Shown here in pieces: positions 23,266 through 33,960 of a DNA stretch of 64,000 nt; positions within the stretch are counted from its first letter, which is position 1; every line of letters starts with the position of its first letter. The position numbers and the translations under genes are program-made. Under the pieces are notes generated by a model. The model was not told the origin of the DNA and did no database searches. It saw nothing but the letters and a program-made list of their open reading frames with translations. The stretch is from Zanthoxylum bungeanum (taxonomy: Eukaryota > Streptophyta > Magnoliopsida > Sapindales > Rutaceae), in NCBI GenBank assembly GCA_019454045.1, contig SKCR01007816.1, positions 558,001-622,000 on the forward strand, given 5' to 3'.

Positions 23266-24795
23266 CAGGGGGCTGTATTGTCATGAATATGGAGCTGAAA
23301 TAAGGGGCAGTGGATGATTTGGGCTTGCGGCAAGGTAAAGGCAGTGTAGAGAAGGTTTGATGAAGGCAATGTGTGCAGTGTGGATATGAGAGTGAGCCGT
23401 GTGTGATGGTGGTTTGGTGAGAGTGTGTAAGTGCCGTGTGTATCTTACTTTGGCGTGAATCAATTTATTGCTTACGTGATGGGCTGCATGTATGTGTGGC
23501 TTAAGGTTGAGTGTTTGGCTCAGTGAGATCTTGTTTTATTCAGTTAGTATGTGTGTGTTGTTGATTTTTGGTCAGGCCATGAGTGGGTTGAGAGAGCGCA
23601 ACAGAGAATCCAAGATCCAAGAGAGATTTAGGGTTCTTTGATATGTGTTACCTTCAATATGGTGAATCGCCGTGTGTGGATCTTGTGAGCAGTGTGCGCT
23701 GGAGGCGTGATTAGGGTTCTTTCATTGTTTACCGAGAGGGAGAGTGTCTCATAGGGTTTGTGTCTGCATTTGTTTGAGTGTTCCTCTGCCGTGCAGGAGC
23801 TTCGAAAGTGTTGATGCCGTATGTGAGTGAGAGTCAAGAAGCAGGTGTCGTGGCTGTGAGGGTGAGGTCTGTTTAAGGGTAGGAAGTGGGCTGGTTCGTG
23901 ACTGATTTGATGAAGGGGCAGTGCAAATGTGGCGTGAAGATGAATTATTGGCGATGAAGAGGGTTGCTTTGGGCGTTGGAAAGCTGTGAGGCTGCTTGTT
24001 ATGGCCGTCAGAGAGGAGAGAAAATATGGAGGAGAGAAGATCTACGGTGTCTTTTAGGGTTTCATTTGTTGTATATTTTTTTGGTCACTGCCGTGGAGAT
24101 TAGAGTGTGTAGAGGAGAGCCTTAGGGTTTTTTATGTTATGTTTATATATTGAGGGAATTAGGGTTTTCATGGTTTAATTAGGAAATAATATCAATTAAT
24201 TGGGTGTATTATTTTAGGTAAGAAATATGTAATTTAGGTGGTGAATTATTTAATTTGATTTTAATTTGGAAGTGATTTATTTTGATTTTAATTTTAGTTT
24301 AATTAGCTTAATTTAATTCAATTGTATTTTAGATTAATTTTAATTAGCTTTAATTTAATTTAATTTTAATTTGTTTTAATTAAATTTGGTTTGATTATTA
24401 GATTTAGTTTTAATTAAATTTCAATTTAGTTATTTAATTGGTTTTGATTTTAATTTAATTAGGTTTAATTTGTGAATGTGTTTTAATTTAATTTAATTTA
24501 AGTTTATTTGAGACATATATTTTAAATGTTTTAATTATTTATTTGTGAGATGTGTTTTAAATGTTTTAATTATTTAATTTGGATGTGTTTTAATAGGTTT
24601 GGGTCAGTGATGTATTTTAAAGCGGAGGTCCAACAAGCGAACCCGAAGCGAAACAAGCGAGTTAAATCCGACAAAATGCTAATTTCCAACTTTACCCTTC
24701 CAACGTCCGTTTCCCGCGGCTTTCACAATCAAAGAGGTAGTGTCTCCATACGAGACTCATCATCGGGACTTATATGTAAAAATGCAGTGCCTACA
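23266..24795 (-). mobile_element. Gyp-R LTR fragment inside CACTA-1
   Basis: On the minus strand it starts at 24795 with TGTAGGCACTGCATTTTTAC. It follows the LTR at 61557 block by block: ATAAGTCCCGATGATGAG, CGCGGGAAAC, then TTGGACC and TTTTAAAATACATC. Similarity weakens below about 24500, where simple TTTAATT-rich sequence prevails. The LTR end (CCTACA) and any internal region are absent. No TSD of the right flank (GGTGG) was found on the left, so the left edge at 23266 is only the junction with the CACTA terminus. Confidence 0.7.
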
Positions 24796-25049
24796 GGTGG
24801 CATCTGTCTTTAGAAGCCCTCTTGGGTACAATTTTGAGAGGAATCCTAAATTACTAAGATTGATTTGGTAACTACGGTTCAGGTTTTGACCCGACAAATA
24901 CATATATATTTTTATAAACCGCGGTTTAAGGAACAAAAGTCACGATTTGGCCCAGTGGTAAAGCCTTACAATAAAAAAAATTTATATCAATGGTTACAAT
25001 TTCGAGTCCCAGCAGATTTAAGGAAATAATTTTTTTTTTAATTTTTTTA
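24796..25049. other. CACTA-1 internal spacer
   Basis: Sequence between the Gyp-R fragment and the right subterminal repeats. It contains an inverted repeat around AAACCGCGGTTTAA (24917-24930). No gene seen. Confidence 0.4.
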
Positions 25050-25362
25050 CTGATACTAAGGTATCATTAATTACTGACACTAAATTTACTGATACTCTAG
25101 TGTCAGTAATATATGCGAAAAACGTCACTTCCGCGAGGTGTTGGTTCGACTCCAGACGACTACGCGTTTTTTTTTTTTTTATTTCTTACTGATACTATTG
25201 TAATAGTAATTACTGACACTAAAATCGCTGATACCATAGTGTCAGTAATTATTGATATTTAAGTGAAAAACACGGAAATAGGCCCATTTACACGTCGTTT
25301 CTGACACTTTTAGCCTAGTGTCACTAACCTTAGTGTCAGTAAAGGCCTTTTTTCTTGTAGTG
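25050..25362. repeat. CACTA-1 right subterminal zone and terminus
   Basis: At least six copies of ACTGACACTA/TAGTGTCAGT, then the terminal 39 bp ending CTTGTAGTG. Two T-runs (25028-25050, 25169-25181) break the zone. Confidence 0.8.
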
Positions 25363-25567
25363 ACACCCTTCATATGGTCAGGTGGGCATCATAACTCGCT
25401 TCATCCCCAAGAGGCTCTGTTCTCGGGATTTCTTCTCTCTTTCCCATGGTCAGGTCTCTCTGCCAGAGCCCATATCTTTCTAGGCCCTTGGACCTTTGCG
25501 AACTCACTTTTGGCTATGTATTCTTCACTATTCCCCTCCTCGGTATTTGATCATTTCTCGAGGTAAA
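25363..25567. other. Unidentified target sequence, part 3
   Basis: Continues the sequence broken at 19035. It has an open plus-strand frame of about 65 codons (WSGGHHNSLHPQEALFSGFL...) and a repeated CATGGTCAGGT/CATATGGTCAGGT. I do not recognise it. Its low AT content resembles parts 1 and 2. Confidence 0.4.
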
Positions 25568-25889
25568 AAACCACCATCAACAAATTTTAAGTTGAAATAT
25601 TAGAATTCTAAATCACAAGTTAGCCATCAGATACAAATTTTAAGTTAAAATATTAGAATTCTAAAACACAAGTTAGTTGTGGGAACTTTCTTGAAATTGA
25701 GTCTCCCTATATATATATGGAATAGACAAAGTTGAAAAAGACAATATAAAATCATAACTAATACTCTAATAGAGATTTGCTCTAACCTTCCTTTTGTAAA
25801 GTTTAAACACTTGTAAATTTTGTTCTTGCAGTAATAAAATTCGCTTTTTCCTTATAAATACTCTCTTCAGTGATCAGAGAATCACAACA
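25568..25889 (+). mobile_element. Cop-C 5' LTR, boundaries uncertain
   Basis: Contains two tandem 53-bp units (25580-25632 and 25633 on, each with ATATTAGAATTCTAAA), a TATA box TATAAATA at 25853 and an end ATCACAACA followed by a primer-site-like TGATATCAGTAGC. That order fits a copia 5' LTR. The start could not be placed, and the putative 3' LTR at 40794 shares no clear sequence with it. Confidence 0.45.
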
Positions 25890-25891
25890 AC

Positions 25892-25904
25892 TGATATCAG
25901 TAGC
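25892..25904 (+). other. Cop-C primer binding site, mutated
   Basis: TGATATCAGTAGC, close to the tRNA-Met site TGGTATCAGAGC, three bases after the LTR end. Confidence 0.5.
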
Positions 25905-26566
25905 TTTGGTAATACATTGGTTCGTAAAACTGAAGAACAAAACTCGGTTCGAAAATTTCAAGTTTCAGAAAAGTTGTCAAAAATTAGTTTTAAGCATAGA
26001 ATCAGCTTGCTCACGTCGAAACGAGCACGGTGGTATTTTTTGGTGATCAAACGGAGGTCGGACTAGTCCGTACGCGCAAGGCAAAAAGATTCCATGAGCC
26101 TCTATTCGTGACATGCGTCACAAGCGCGTCTCTATATTGAAGGTGTTGATGTGTCAGCCACATCATCGCACAGTCATCGACACTTCAGCACAAAGTCAGC
26201 AAAATGTAAGCGTACAGTCAGCACATTAGCGCACACTCATTAGCCACGTCAGCAATGTGACTGACATATCATCAGACACTTCACTAACCAAGTCAGCATT
26301 TCGGTCCCGCTTTGCCATGTCATCGGCCATGTGGCAGACATGTCATCATACATGGTAAATTTCATTGAGCCCCATAAAGTCTCTAAAATTGACAGTTTAA
26401 CCATAGAAGTTTAGAAATTTATAAATCAGCTCTTTAGTCATATTTGGACCAACGAAGAGTCAAATCCACCATTTTTTACCATTCTGGATGCAACTGTACC
26501 TTTGATTTGTGAAAATCAACCCCGATTTATCCTATTTTTATTTTAAAACTTAAACTTAAAATAGAA
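25905..26566 (+). other. Cop-C leader
   Basis: Non-coding. Between 26145 and 26350 the words GTCAGCA and CATGTCATC recur several times in a GC-richer stretch. Nothing else seen. Confidence 0.45.
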
Positions 26567-27312
26567 ATGGAAGACTCATATTCTGGTGCAATGATATAGA
26601 TGACAACAAGAAATAACTCTCTTTGAAGACCTCGAATAATGGATTATTTGCATTGCAAAGATCTGTACAATGTGATCGAGAAAGAACGTGTTTAACCAGA
26701 TTCTATCAAAGATAATGATTGGAACATACTCAACAATAGAACTCTGGGTCAGATTAGGCAGTGGATCAACCATAACGTCTTCCACCACGTAGTATAGGAC
26801 ACAGATGCTTATGAAATATGGATGAAGTTGTAAGACATGTACAGGACCAAGACAGCTCGATATAAAGCCTTAATAATGAGGTGTATGGTGAACTTGAAGT
26901 TAAGGAGTGGAACTTCAGTAGCAGAGTACATCAATGAATTCTAGAGCCCGGTGAACCAGTTTCTGCAGTAGACATGCAACTGGGAGATGAAGTTCAAGTC
27001 GTCATACTACTCAGTTCTCTTCCTAATAGTTGGGGGACATTGGTGGTTACTCTCAGCAATTCGACTCCAGGACGCACATTTACCATGCCTATTGTAAAAG
27101 ATTCCATGTCAAATGAGAAGGCCAGAAGAAAAGACGTGGGCACAAATCAGACACAAGCCATCGTCACGGAGAATCGAGGAAGACAAAAAGATAAAAATCT
27201 AGGTAGAGTGAGAGGTAGAAATAAAAGAATAGAAAAATCCACAAATAGAAGAAAGCCTACCTACAAGTGCTATTATTGTGGTATAAAATGCTACTTAAAG
27301 AAGAATTACTGA
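26567..27312 (+). pseudogene. Cop-C gag, with many stop codons
   Basis: From ATG 26567 the frame reads a copia gag: MDYLHCKDLYNVIEKE, IRQWINHNVFHHV, DAYEIW, TARYKALIMR and GTSVAEYINEF, each split by TAG, TAA or TGA. A second frame (26974-27312) continues LGDEVQVVILLSSLPNSWGT and ends in a zinc knuckle remnant CYYCGIKCYLKKNY, where the histidine and last cysteine of C-x2-C-x4-H-x4-C are tyrosines. Gag forms the particle that packages element RNA. Most stops can be explained by C-to-T or G-to-A changes at Gln, Arg or Trp codons. Confidence 0.85.
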
Positions 27313-27329
27313 ACGCTACAATGGGAGCA

Positions 27330-27860
27330 GTGTCAAAGCAATTACAAGTCGAAGAACAATAATGCAGAGACACTAGTAGTTGTCTTAGGAGATGTAGCCA
27401 TCTTCTCCATCTAGGAAGAGACATGCCTTCACACCACAACCCAAGATGTTGATTGGGTAGTAGATATTGCAGTATCCTACCAAGTCACTCCTCACAGGGA
27501 TTTCTTCACAACATACAAAGCAGAAGACTTTGGTACAATGAAGATGAGAAATGCCAGTTCCGCTTAGATAGTGGGAATTGGTGATATTCATATACTGACA
27601 AATGCAGGTGTATAACAACCCTAAAGAATGTTAGACATATTCCATAACATCATCTCAATCTACTCTCGAGGATAGCCCTTGACAAATAGGGATATACTAG
27701 CCATTTTAGCAATATCACATCGAGAATGCTAAAGGTACCATTGTTGTCGCCCGATGACATATTTATGGCACTTTATACAATACTCATGTGAAGATATGTA
27801 CAGAGAGCCTCACTATAGCTGAACGAGAGGCTTCTTAAAATTTATGGTACTAGAGACTCG
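27330..27860 (+). pseudogene. Cop-C protease and gag-pre-integrase remnant
   Basis: Blocks of a copia aspartic protease region are readable: DVDWVVDIAVSYQVTPHRDF (near 27450), TTYKAEDFGTMKM and IVGIGDIHILTN. The active-site triplet, usually D-S/T-G/A, reads D-I-A here. Stops interrupt each block. This protease would cut the polyprotein in an active element. Confidence 0.75.
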
Positions 27861-27867
27861 GTCACAT

Positions 27868-28700
27868 GATTGAGAAATGGTTGTCTACCAATCACTGTCT
27901 CTAAGAATGCTACCATAGATCCTTGCAATCATTGTCTGATCGGTAAGCAACATAGAGTCTCTTTTAATTTCTCTTCTACGAGAAGATCAGAGTTGCTCAA
28001 TCTGGTACACTCTGATGTTTGTGGTCCCTTGGAGGTTAATTCACTGGATGATAATAAATACTTTATGACTTTCATTGACGATGCTTCTCGAAAAGTATGG
28101 GTGTATTTCCTGAAAACCAAGGATCAGGTCCTAGATCATTTCAAATTGTTCCATGCGATGGTAGAGCATGAAACAAAGAAGAAATAGAAGTGCCTCCGCA
28201 CAGATAATAGAGGCGAGTACACTTCCAGAGAGTTCGATACCTACTGAGGAAGACACGATATTCAACATGAAAGAATTGTGCAACGCACCCCACAACATAA
28301 TGATGTTGCTGAAAGAATGAACCGCACCATTATGGAGAAATTCAGAAGCATTATCAACATGGCTAAGCTGCTAAAGCCAATCTGATGAGAAGTTATTTGT
28401 GTCACCTGCTACCTGATCAACAAATCACCATATATACCATTGAATTTTGAGGTTCCGAAGAAAGTGTGGTCTGGTAAGAATCCCTTAAATTTTTATCTTA
28501 GATCATTCGGCTGTTTCGCATTTGCACATGTATGCAAGAAGCTCAGAAAGAAGCTTGATGTAAGGACTACTTCATGCATCTTCACAGGCTATGGAGACGA
28601 GGAATTTAGATACATGTTATGGGAACCAAAGGAAAAAAGGTCATCATAAGCAGAGATTTAGTATTTCTTGAAGACCAGACAATAGAAAACATTGAAAGAC
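27868..28700 (+). pseudogene. Cop-C integrase
   Basis: An open stretch of 105 codons (27870-28184) holds the zinc-binding end (PCNHCLIGKQ), then [15 protein letters not shown] with the first catalytic aspartate, and FMTFIDDASRKVWVYFLKT. After a TAG the frame goes on with LRTDNRGEYTSREF (second aspartate, near 28200) and AERMNRTIMEK (glutamate, near 28310). The C-terminal part 28440-28649 reads SFGCFAFAHVCKK and FTGYGDEE. This is a standard rve-type copia integrase broken by at least five stops. Downstream, 28700-28960 is the low-complexity linker to RT. Confidence 0.85.
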
Positions 28701-28959
28701 CCAAAATGTCTCTTAATTCTAGTGCCGAAAAAACTGATTCAAATCCAGACACAACCTCAGCACCAACATGAGTGGCCACAGATAATGATGGGGTGCATGA
28801 TATGTCAGAAGCATAACCAAAAGAGGAAGAAGAGGTTGTTGAGCAGGGGGAGCCGCAACGTGCTCCATCAGAGGCTACAAAATCATCTGCAGATCTGGAT
28901 GATGACAGACCTTTAGAAACTAGTGAACCTCTAATAGAAGATCTGAGTGAGGCTGGATT

Positions 28960-30119
28960 CCATTAACCAGATACTCAGGATCTAACTTTATTCTTCTTAC
29001 TGATGAAGGGGGGCCAGAAAATTTCAAGGAAGTTATATCTGTTAAAGACAAAGGAAAATGGTTGCATGCAATGCAGGACGAAATGGAATTCCTGTAGAAG
29101 AATCACACTTATGAGATAGTCAAGCTCCCGCAAGGCAATAAGGCACTGAAGAACAAATGGGTGTTCAAGTTGAAGAAAGATGGCAGCGGAAATATGGTGA
29201 AACACAAATTTCGGTTAGTAGTCAAAAGATTCCTACATAAAAAGAGAAACGACTTTGATGAAATTTTTTCACCAGTTGTAAAAATGGCTTCAATCCGAGT
29301 TATCATAGGATTTGTAGCCAGTTTGAACCTAAAGCTTGAACATATTGATGTTAATACATCATTTCTTCATGGTGATCCATATGAAGAAATCTACATGGAG
29401 CAGCCAAAATGTTTCAAGGTTTCAGGATAATATGACCTTGTTTGCAAGCTGAAGAAGAACTTGTACGGCCTCAAGCAAACACTAAGAAAGTGCATACCAG
29501 TGTGTTTACATTCAAAGTTTTCCGGATGGAAATTTCATTGCTATTCTATTATATGTGGACAATATGTTAATCGTTGGACAAGATATAACGAAGATCAGCT
29601 AGCTGAAGAATAAACTCTCTAAGTCATTTGACATAAAAAGACTTAGGACCAGCTCAATAGATTTTGGGAATGCAAATGGTTTGAGACAGAACAAAAGTTT
29701 ATGGATTTCATAGGAGAATTATAGTGAACGGGTGATCAGGAGATTCGATATACAGAATACCAAACCTGTCAGCATTTCGCTAGCGCACCATTTCAAACTG
29801 AGCAAAAGTTTATGCCCCTCATCCAAGAAAGAGATAGAGGAGATGTAATCAATACCATATTCCTCAACAGTTGGAAGCCTAATGTATGTTATGGTATGTT
29901 TGAGGCCAGATATTGCTCACGCAGTGGGTGTAATGAGTCGTTTTCTCTCTAACCTAGGAAAAGAACATTGAGAGACAGTCAAATGGATTCTCAGGTACCT
30001 CAAGGGTATATCGAATTTATGTTTGTGCTTTGGGGGAGCTGATCCAATCTTGAAAGGCTATACATATTAATATATGGCAGAAGATCTTGATGGTAGAAAA
30101 TCTACATCAGAGTTTCTCT
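28960..30119 (+). pseudogene. Cop-C reverse transcriptase, active site mutated
   Basis: The block YEIVKLPQGNKALKNKWVFK (29110-29170) starts the copia RT. The open frame 29161-29427 covers the fingers and the first catalytic aspartate (HIDVNTSFLHGD). Later blocks include NLYGLKQT (29460). The catalytic YVDD motif reads YVDN (29552-29563), which would abolish polymerase activity. The tail (SLMYVMVCLRPDIAHAVGVM region near 29875-29930, then LKGYTY and GRKSTSEFL) leads into RNase H. Cop-B inserted there, after TCTCT at 30115-30119. The domain resumes at 40362. Confidence 0.87.
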
Positions 30120-32416
30120 TGTAGGAAACGCTTTCCTCGCGCAGCGGAAGCGATTAGGCACATAGGTCGACCTTGAAAATTTTTTCTGTCTTCCCTTCCT
30201 TAAAGTCGAATGGAACCAGCACTTATACTGAAGTTTTGCTTCTGTTTCGGACAAGATCTCAGCCCCGGAATGTGCGTGAAACAGTACCCGAATAGCCCCC
30301 GAACTGCAGTGAATTATTGGACTATTTTACACACGTTACACACGCGAACTGCACCCAAACCAACCCCTGATTTGCGTGACTGCTGTAGCGTTTTAGGTCT
30401 AATTTTTCCACTCAAAAAAAATCCTAACTCAGCCCCAAAAAGTCCCCAAGGTGTTTCCTAAAACCCGAATTAAAACGAAATAAATTGAGTCCCGAATCAA
30501 CCAAGTGATTCACGGCAATGGGCAGTAAAATTATCCCAATGCCGTGAGATGGAGATGAAAAGAATAATTTGTTTTGTTCAATGCCACAAGATCTTCCGAG
30601 CTATGAATCGTTACCAATGGAAAGTAGTGTGGGCTACACACACGAACAAATCCCTAAACGTTTTAGAGATTAAATCACACAATAATAATATTTTTCTTAT
30701 TCTTGTTCTTCAAAATTGTTTCTCAACTTTTGAGAGAATTGTGAAGAAGAAGAAGGTGGCTAGGGTTTGGAATGAGAGCTCTTCTCAAAATAAAATCAAG
30801 TTTTCCTTTTATACTTAGGTCAATTTTGTTTCACTCAAACAAAACAACCAATCCCTTCCCTAAGGTAGAATTCGGCCAAGGCTAGGATTTTTGGATTAAA
30901 TTTTGTTTCCAAAATAAACAAATCCTATTCCTTATACACCAAGGAATTCGGCCAAGGCTAGGATTTTTGATTAAATTTTGTTTCCAAAATAAACAAATCA
31001 TATTCCTTATACATCGAGGAATTCGGCCATGCCCTTTATTTCTTCATTAATTTTGTAACAATATTATTTACTTTCCATAAAGTCAATATATGTTACAAAT
31101 TAAATATATGATTAATATTTTGAAAGTCATTACTTCCAAAATTAAATCAAGGGTTTCCAAAACCCATAATATAGAAATTAAAATCTTAGCCTTATTAAAT
31201 TATATCATATATATAATTCCATATTTTATATTTATTAATTATCATATAATTATTAATACCATACATTCACTTTTAATGTATTGTTTCAAGTGTGACATAA
31301 TTAATATTATTAATCATATTAATAATATTTATTCTTTTGTGAGTATATAATTAGACTATCCAATTATATTAAATCCGCTATAGTAAATCGAGCTAGTACG
31401 GGGACCAAATGGACCCACGGTTCCAAGCTCCAATAATCTCGAAATATTAATTAAGCTCTTAATTATATATTCCGAATTATTAACTCCGGGTTATTCCACG
31501 AAAAACCCGGAGTTGCACTCTCGTTGCCGTAGATGAAATATTAAGTCGAACTAAGTCGTTGTCCATCGATATAATCATTACATACGAATTGATCCTTTAT
31601 GAGTATCTTGTAATTAGAGCCGGGTCATAATGTCCGTTATACCCCTCTAATTATTTTTACCTTAAGTACCATTGATTCTCTAATGAACGCTTTATTCATA
31701 ACTATTATGAATATTAATCTTTCCGTTCGTAATAGAAAGACTTGAGCGCTCAAATCGTTCAAGTACCGAATCAACCCTTAAGAAAGATACTCATCTACTT
31801 CTCGCAAGAAGGAGTGAATTCCATGTCTATGTAAAACGTTCCCAGCTACAAAACAAACTGTGCCCCCAAAGTACGTAGCTATTGGTTGGGACTGCTACAC
31901 CAACCTCACTTTTGTAAATCAAAGGACACAGCCTGCCATGCAGGAGTTCGTAGTACACTCAGGATTAAGATAAATCCATATATGACCATCAAGTAGATTG
32001 AAATGACTTTCTTTGCTTCACGAATATTATAAGAATGTCATTTCTATCTGGGTCCAGTCCTATATGATCGCATCATACAAGGTGCCTCCATTCTCATGTC
32101 TCTACATGGACGATCCGAATTAAGATCGCCATACAAATATAGAATGGACCGCAGCTATAGATAAACCACAAACAAAGTAGCAGCTTTGTTTGCTCTCTAT
32201 GGACTATTTAAGATTACTAACTTCAGATTTAAATCATCTGGTGTATAACACTCATACACTAAGTCTGAAGGTATATAAATAATCTACGGTATTTACGAAG
32301 ATATATAATATGGGAAAAAAAAACAAACAATTTGATAAATGAATAATACATCGTTTTATTTCAAAACACATGAAACCGTTTACATCACATGTAGCTCTAG
32401 GGCATACATCCCAACA
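30120..32416 (-). repeat. Cop-B 3' LTR
   Basis: On the minus strand TGTTGGGATGTATGCCC to GGAAAGCGTTTCCTACA. Near-identical to 38064-40361. TATA box TATAAAA on the minus strand at 30813-30807. Confidence 0.95.
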
Positions 32417-32431
32417 ATCTCCCACTTGCAC
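32417..32431 (-). other. Cop-B polypurine tract
   Basis: Minus strand GCAAGTGGGAGAT immediately before the 3' LTR. Confidence 0.75.
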
Positions 32432-33192
32432 TAGAGCAAATGGGACATGTCACGTAATCCTAGACCATCTAGGTGACCTTCAAAAACTTTAGCCGGTAAG
32501 GTCTTTGTAAATGGATCAGCAAGGTTCTCTGCGGATGTAATCTTTGTGACGGTAACGTCTCCTCTCTCCACTATCTCCCTAATGAGATGATATTTCCTCT
32601 CTATATGCTTTCCTCTCTTGTGGCTTCTTGGTTCTTTGGAGTTTGCCACCGCTCCACTATTATCGCAATAGAGGGTGAGTGGTCTATCCATATCTGGAAC
32701 AACTTCCAGATCTCCCAAGAATTTACGGAGCCAGACTGCTTCCTTAGCCGCTTCACAAGCCGCTACATATTCAGCCTCCATGGTGGAGTTAGCAATACAA
32801 GATTGCTTTATACTCCGCCATACAATAGCCCCACCACCTAGGGTGAACACTGATCCAGATGTAGATTTCATGGAATCAACATCTATCTGAAAATCAGAGT
32901 CTGTATATCCCCTAAGGATCATATCCTCACCGGAATATACAAGCATATAATCTCTCGTTCTCTTTAGATACTTGAGAATGTGTTTCACAGCCACCCAGTG
33001 ATCCAATCCTGGGTTTGAATGAAACCTACTGACTACTCCCACTATAAAACAGATGTCCGGTCTCGTGCATAACATGGCATACATGAGACTACCAACTGCT
33101 GAGGCGTATGGGATATGTCTCATTTCCTCAACATCATGAGGTTTCTTAGGAGATTGTTCATTCGAAAAATGAATTCCATGCCGATAAGGCAT
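32431..33192 (-). CDS. Cop-B RNase H and end of RT
   Basis: Open frame of 253 codons. Residues 25-60 give the RT tail (IPYASAVGSLMYAMLCTRPD). Residues 90-115 start RNase H with LRGYTDSDFQIDVDSMKSTS, and VFTLGGGAIVWRSIKQ and STMEAEYVAACEAAKEAVWL follow. LYCDNSGAVANSKEP carries a catalytic aspartate. It ends DPFTKTLP and a short tail near the purine tract. All expected RNase H acidic residues appear present. In a live element this is the C-terminal part of one polyprotein. A separate ATG here is a by-product of upstream frame damage. Confidence 0.92.
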   Translation of the reverse strand: MPYRHGIHFSNEQSPKKPHDVEEMRHIPYASAVGSLMYAMLCTRPDICFIVGVVSRFHSNPGLDHWVAVKHILKYLKRTRDYMLVYSGEDMILRGYTDSDFQIDVDSMKSTSGSVFTLGGGAIVWRSIKQSCIANSTMEAEYVAACEAAKEAVWLRKFLGDLEVVPDMDRPLTLYCDNSGAVANSKEPRSHKRGKHIERKYHLIREIVERGDVTVTKITSAENLADPFTKTLPAKVFEGHLDGLGLRDMSHLL

Positions 33193-33960
33193 ATTACCTT
33201 TCTTGGAATTCTGTATCCCAAATCACACAAGGATCTTGTCGATATAGGATGTCTGAGACATAGCTAACAGTCATTTCTTACGATCCCGAAGTATCTGGAT
33301 CCCAAGAACATAACTGGCCTCTCCCAAATCTTTCATTTGGAATTGGTCAGCTAGCCAGTTTTTCACGTCTGATAATATCCTTACATCATTCCCAATGAGT
33401 AAAATATCATCAACGTATAAAACAAGAAAAACCACATTCCCATCAATGACGCGCTTGTATACACAAGGCTCATCAACATTCTGCTCAAAATTATAAGACT
33501 TGATTGTTGAGTCAAATCTTATATTCCAAGATCGAGATGCCTGTTTGAGTCCATAAATGGACCTTTACAGTTTGCAAACCTTTTGCTCTTGACCTTGGGC
33601 GATGAACCCTTCTGGTTGTATCATATAGATACTTTCATCAAGATTGCCATTCAAGAATGCAGTCTTGACATCCATTTGCCAAATTTCATGGTCATAATAT
33701 GCGGCAATGGATAGAAGAGTGCGGATGGATTTAAGCATAGCTATTGGTGAGAAAGTTTCCTGATAGTCAACTCCTTCTTTCTGGGTATAACCCTTGGCCA
33801 CTAGTCTAGCCTTGAAGGTCTGCACCTTCCCATCTGATCCCCTCTTCCTCTTGTAGATCCACTTGCAACCTATGGGTTTCACCCCATCAGGTTGGTCTAC
33901 AAGTTCCCAGACCGAGTTGGAGTACATGGACTCATCTCTAGGTTCATGGCTTTGAACCAT
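33193..33960 (-). pseudogene. Cop-B reverse transcriptase
   Basis: The frame 33960-33565 reads [40 protein letters not shown] and QMDVKTAFLNGNLDESIYM, the first half of copia RT with the first catalytic aspartate. A TAA follows CKL (33563). Reading through gives IYGLKQASRSWNIRF and the intact YVDDILLIGND (YVDD at 33417-33406). The domain continues to the RNase H frame. A one-base loss near 33940 separates it from the integrase frame. Confidence 0.9.

Larger units (their letters stand above)
19036..25362 (-). mobile_element. CACTA-1: defective CACTA (En/Spm) transposon
   Basis: The right end, read inward, is CACTACAAGAAAAAAGGCC, the standard plant CACTA terminus. The left end is AAGAAAAAAGGC with the outer bases changed. 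Many copies of ACTGACACTA and its complement fill both subterminal zones (19050-19375 and 25050-25325), as expected for transposase binding sites. Genes read on the minus strand: a Transpos_assoc domain, a TNPA/Ptta-type domain and a ULP1-like peptidase. The large TNP2 transposase core is missing, so the element cannot move itself. A Gyp-R LTR fragment sits in its right part. Confidence 0.87.

Noticed and set aside
23281..23837. His/Thr-rich minus-strand ORFs (THIRHQHFRS and similar)
   Set aside because: They come from a GTGTG-rich stretch of the Gyp-R LTR fragment; no family similarity and no partner in the LTR at 61557.
30549..30818. 89-codon ORF repeated at 38476-38763
   Set aside because: Appears twice only because both are in the paired Cop-B LTRs, antisense to the element. 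The frame ends differ and there is no motif.
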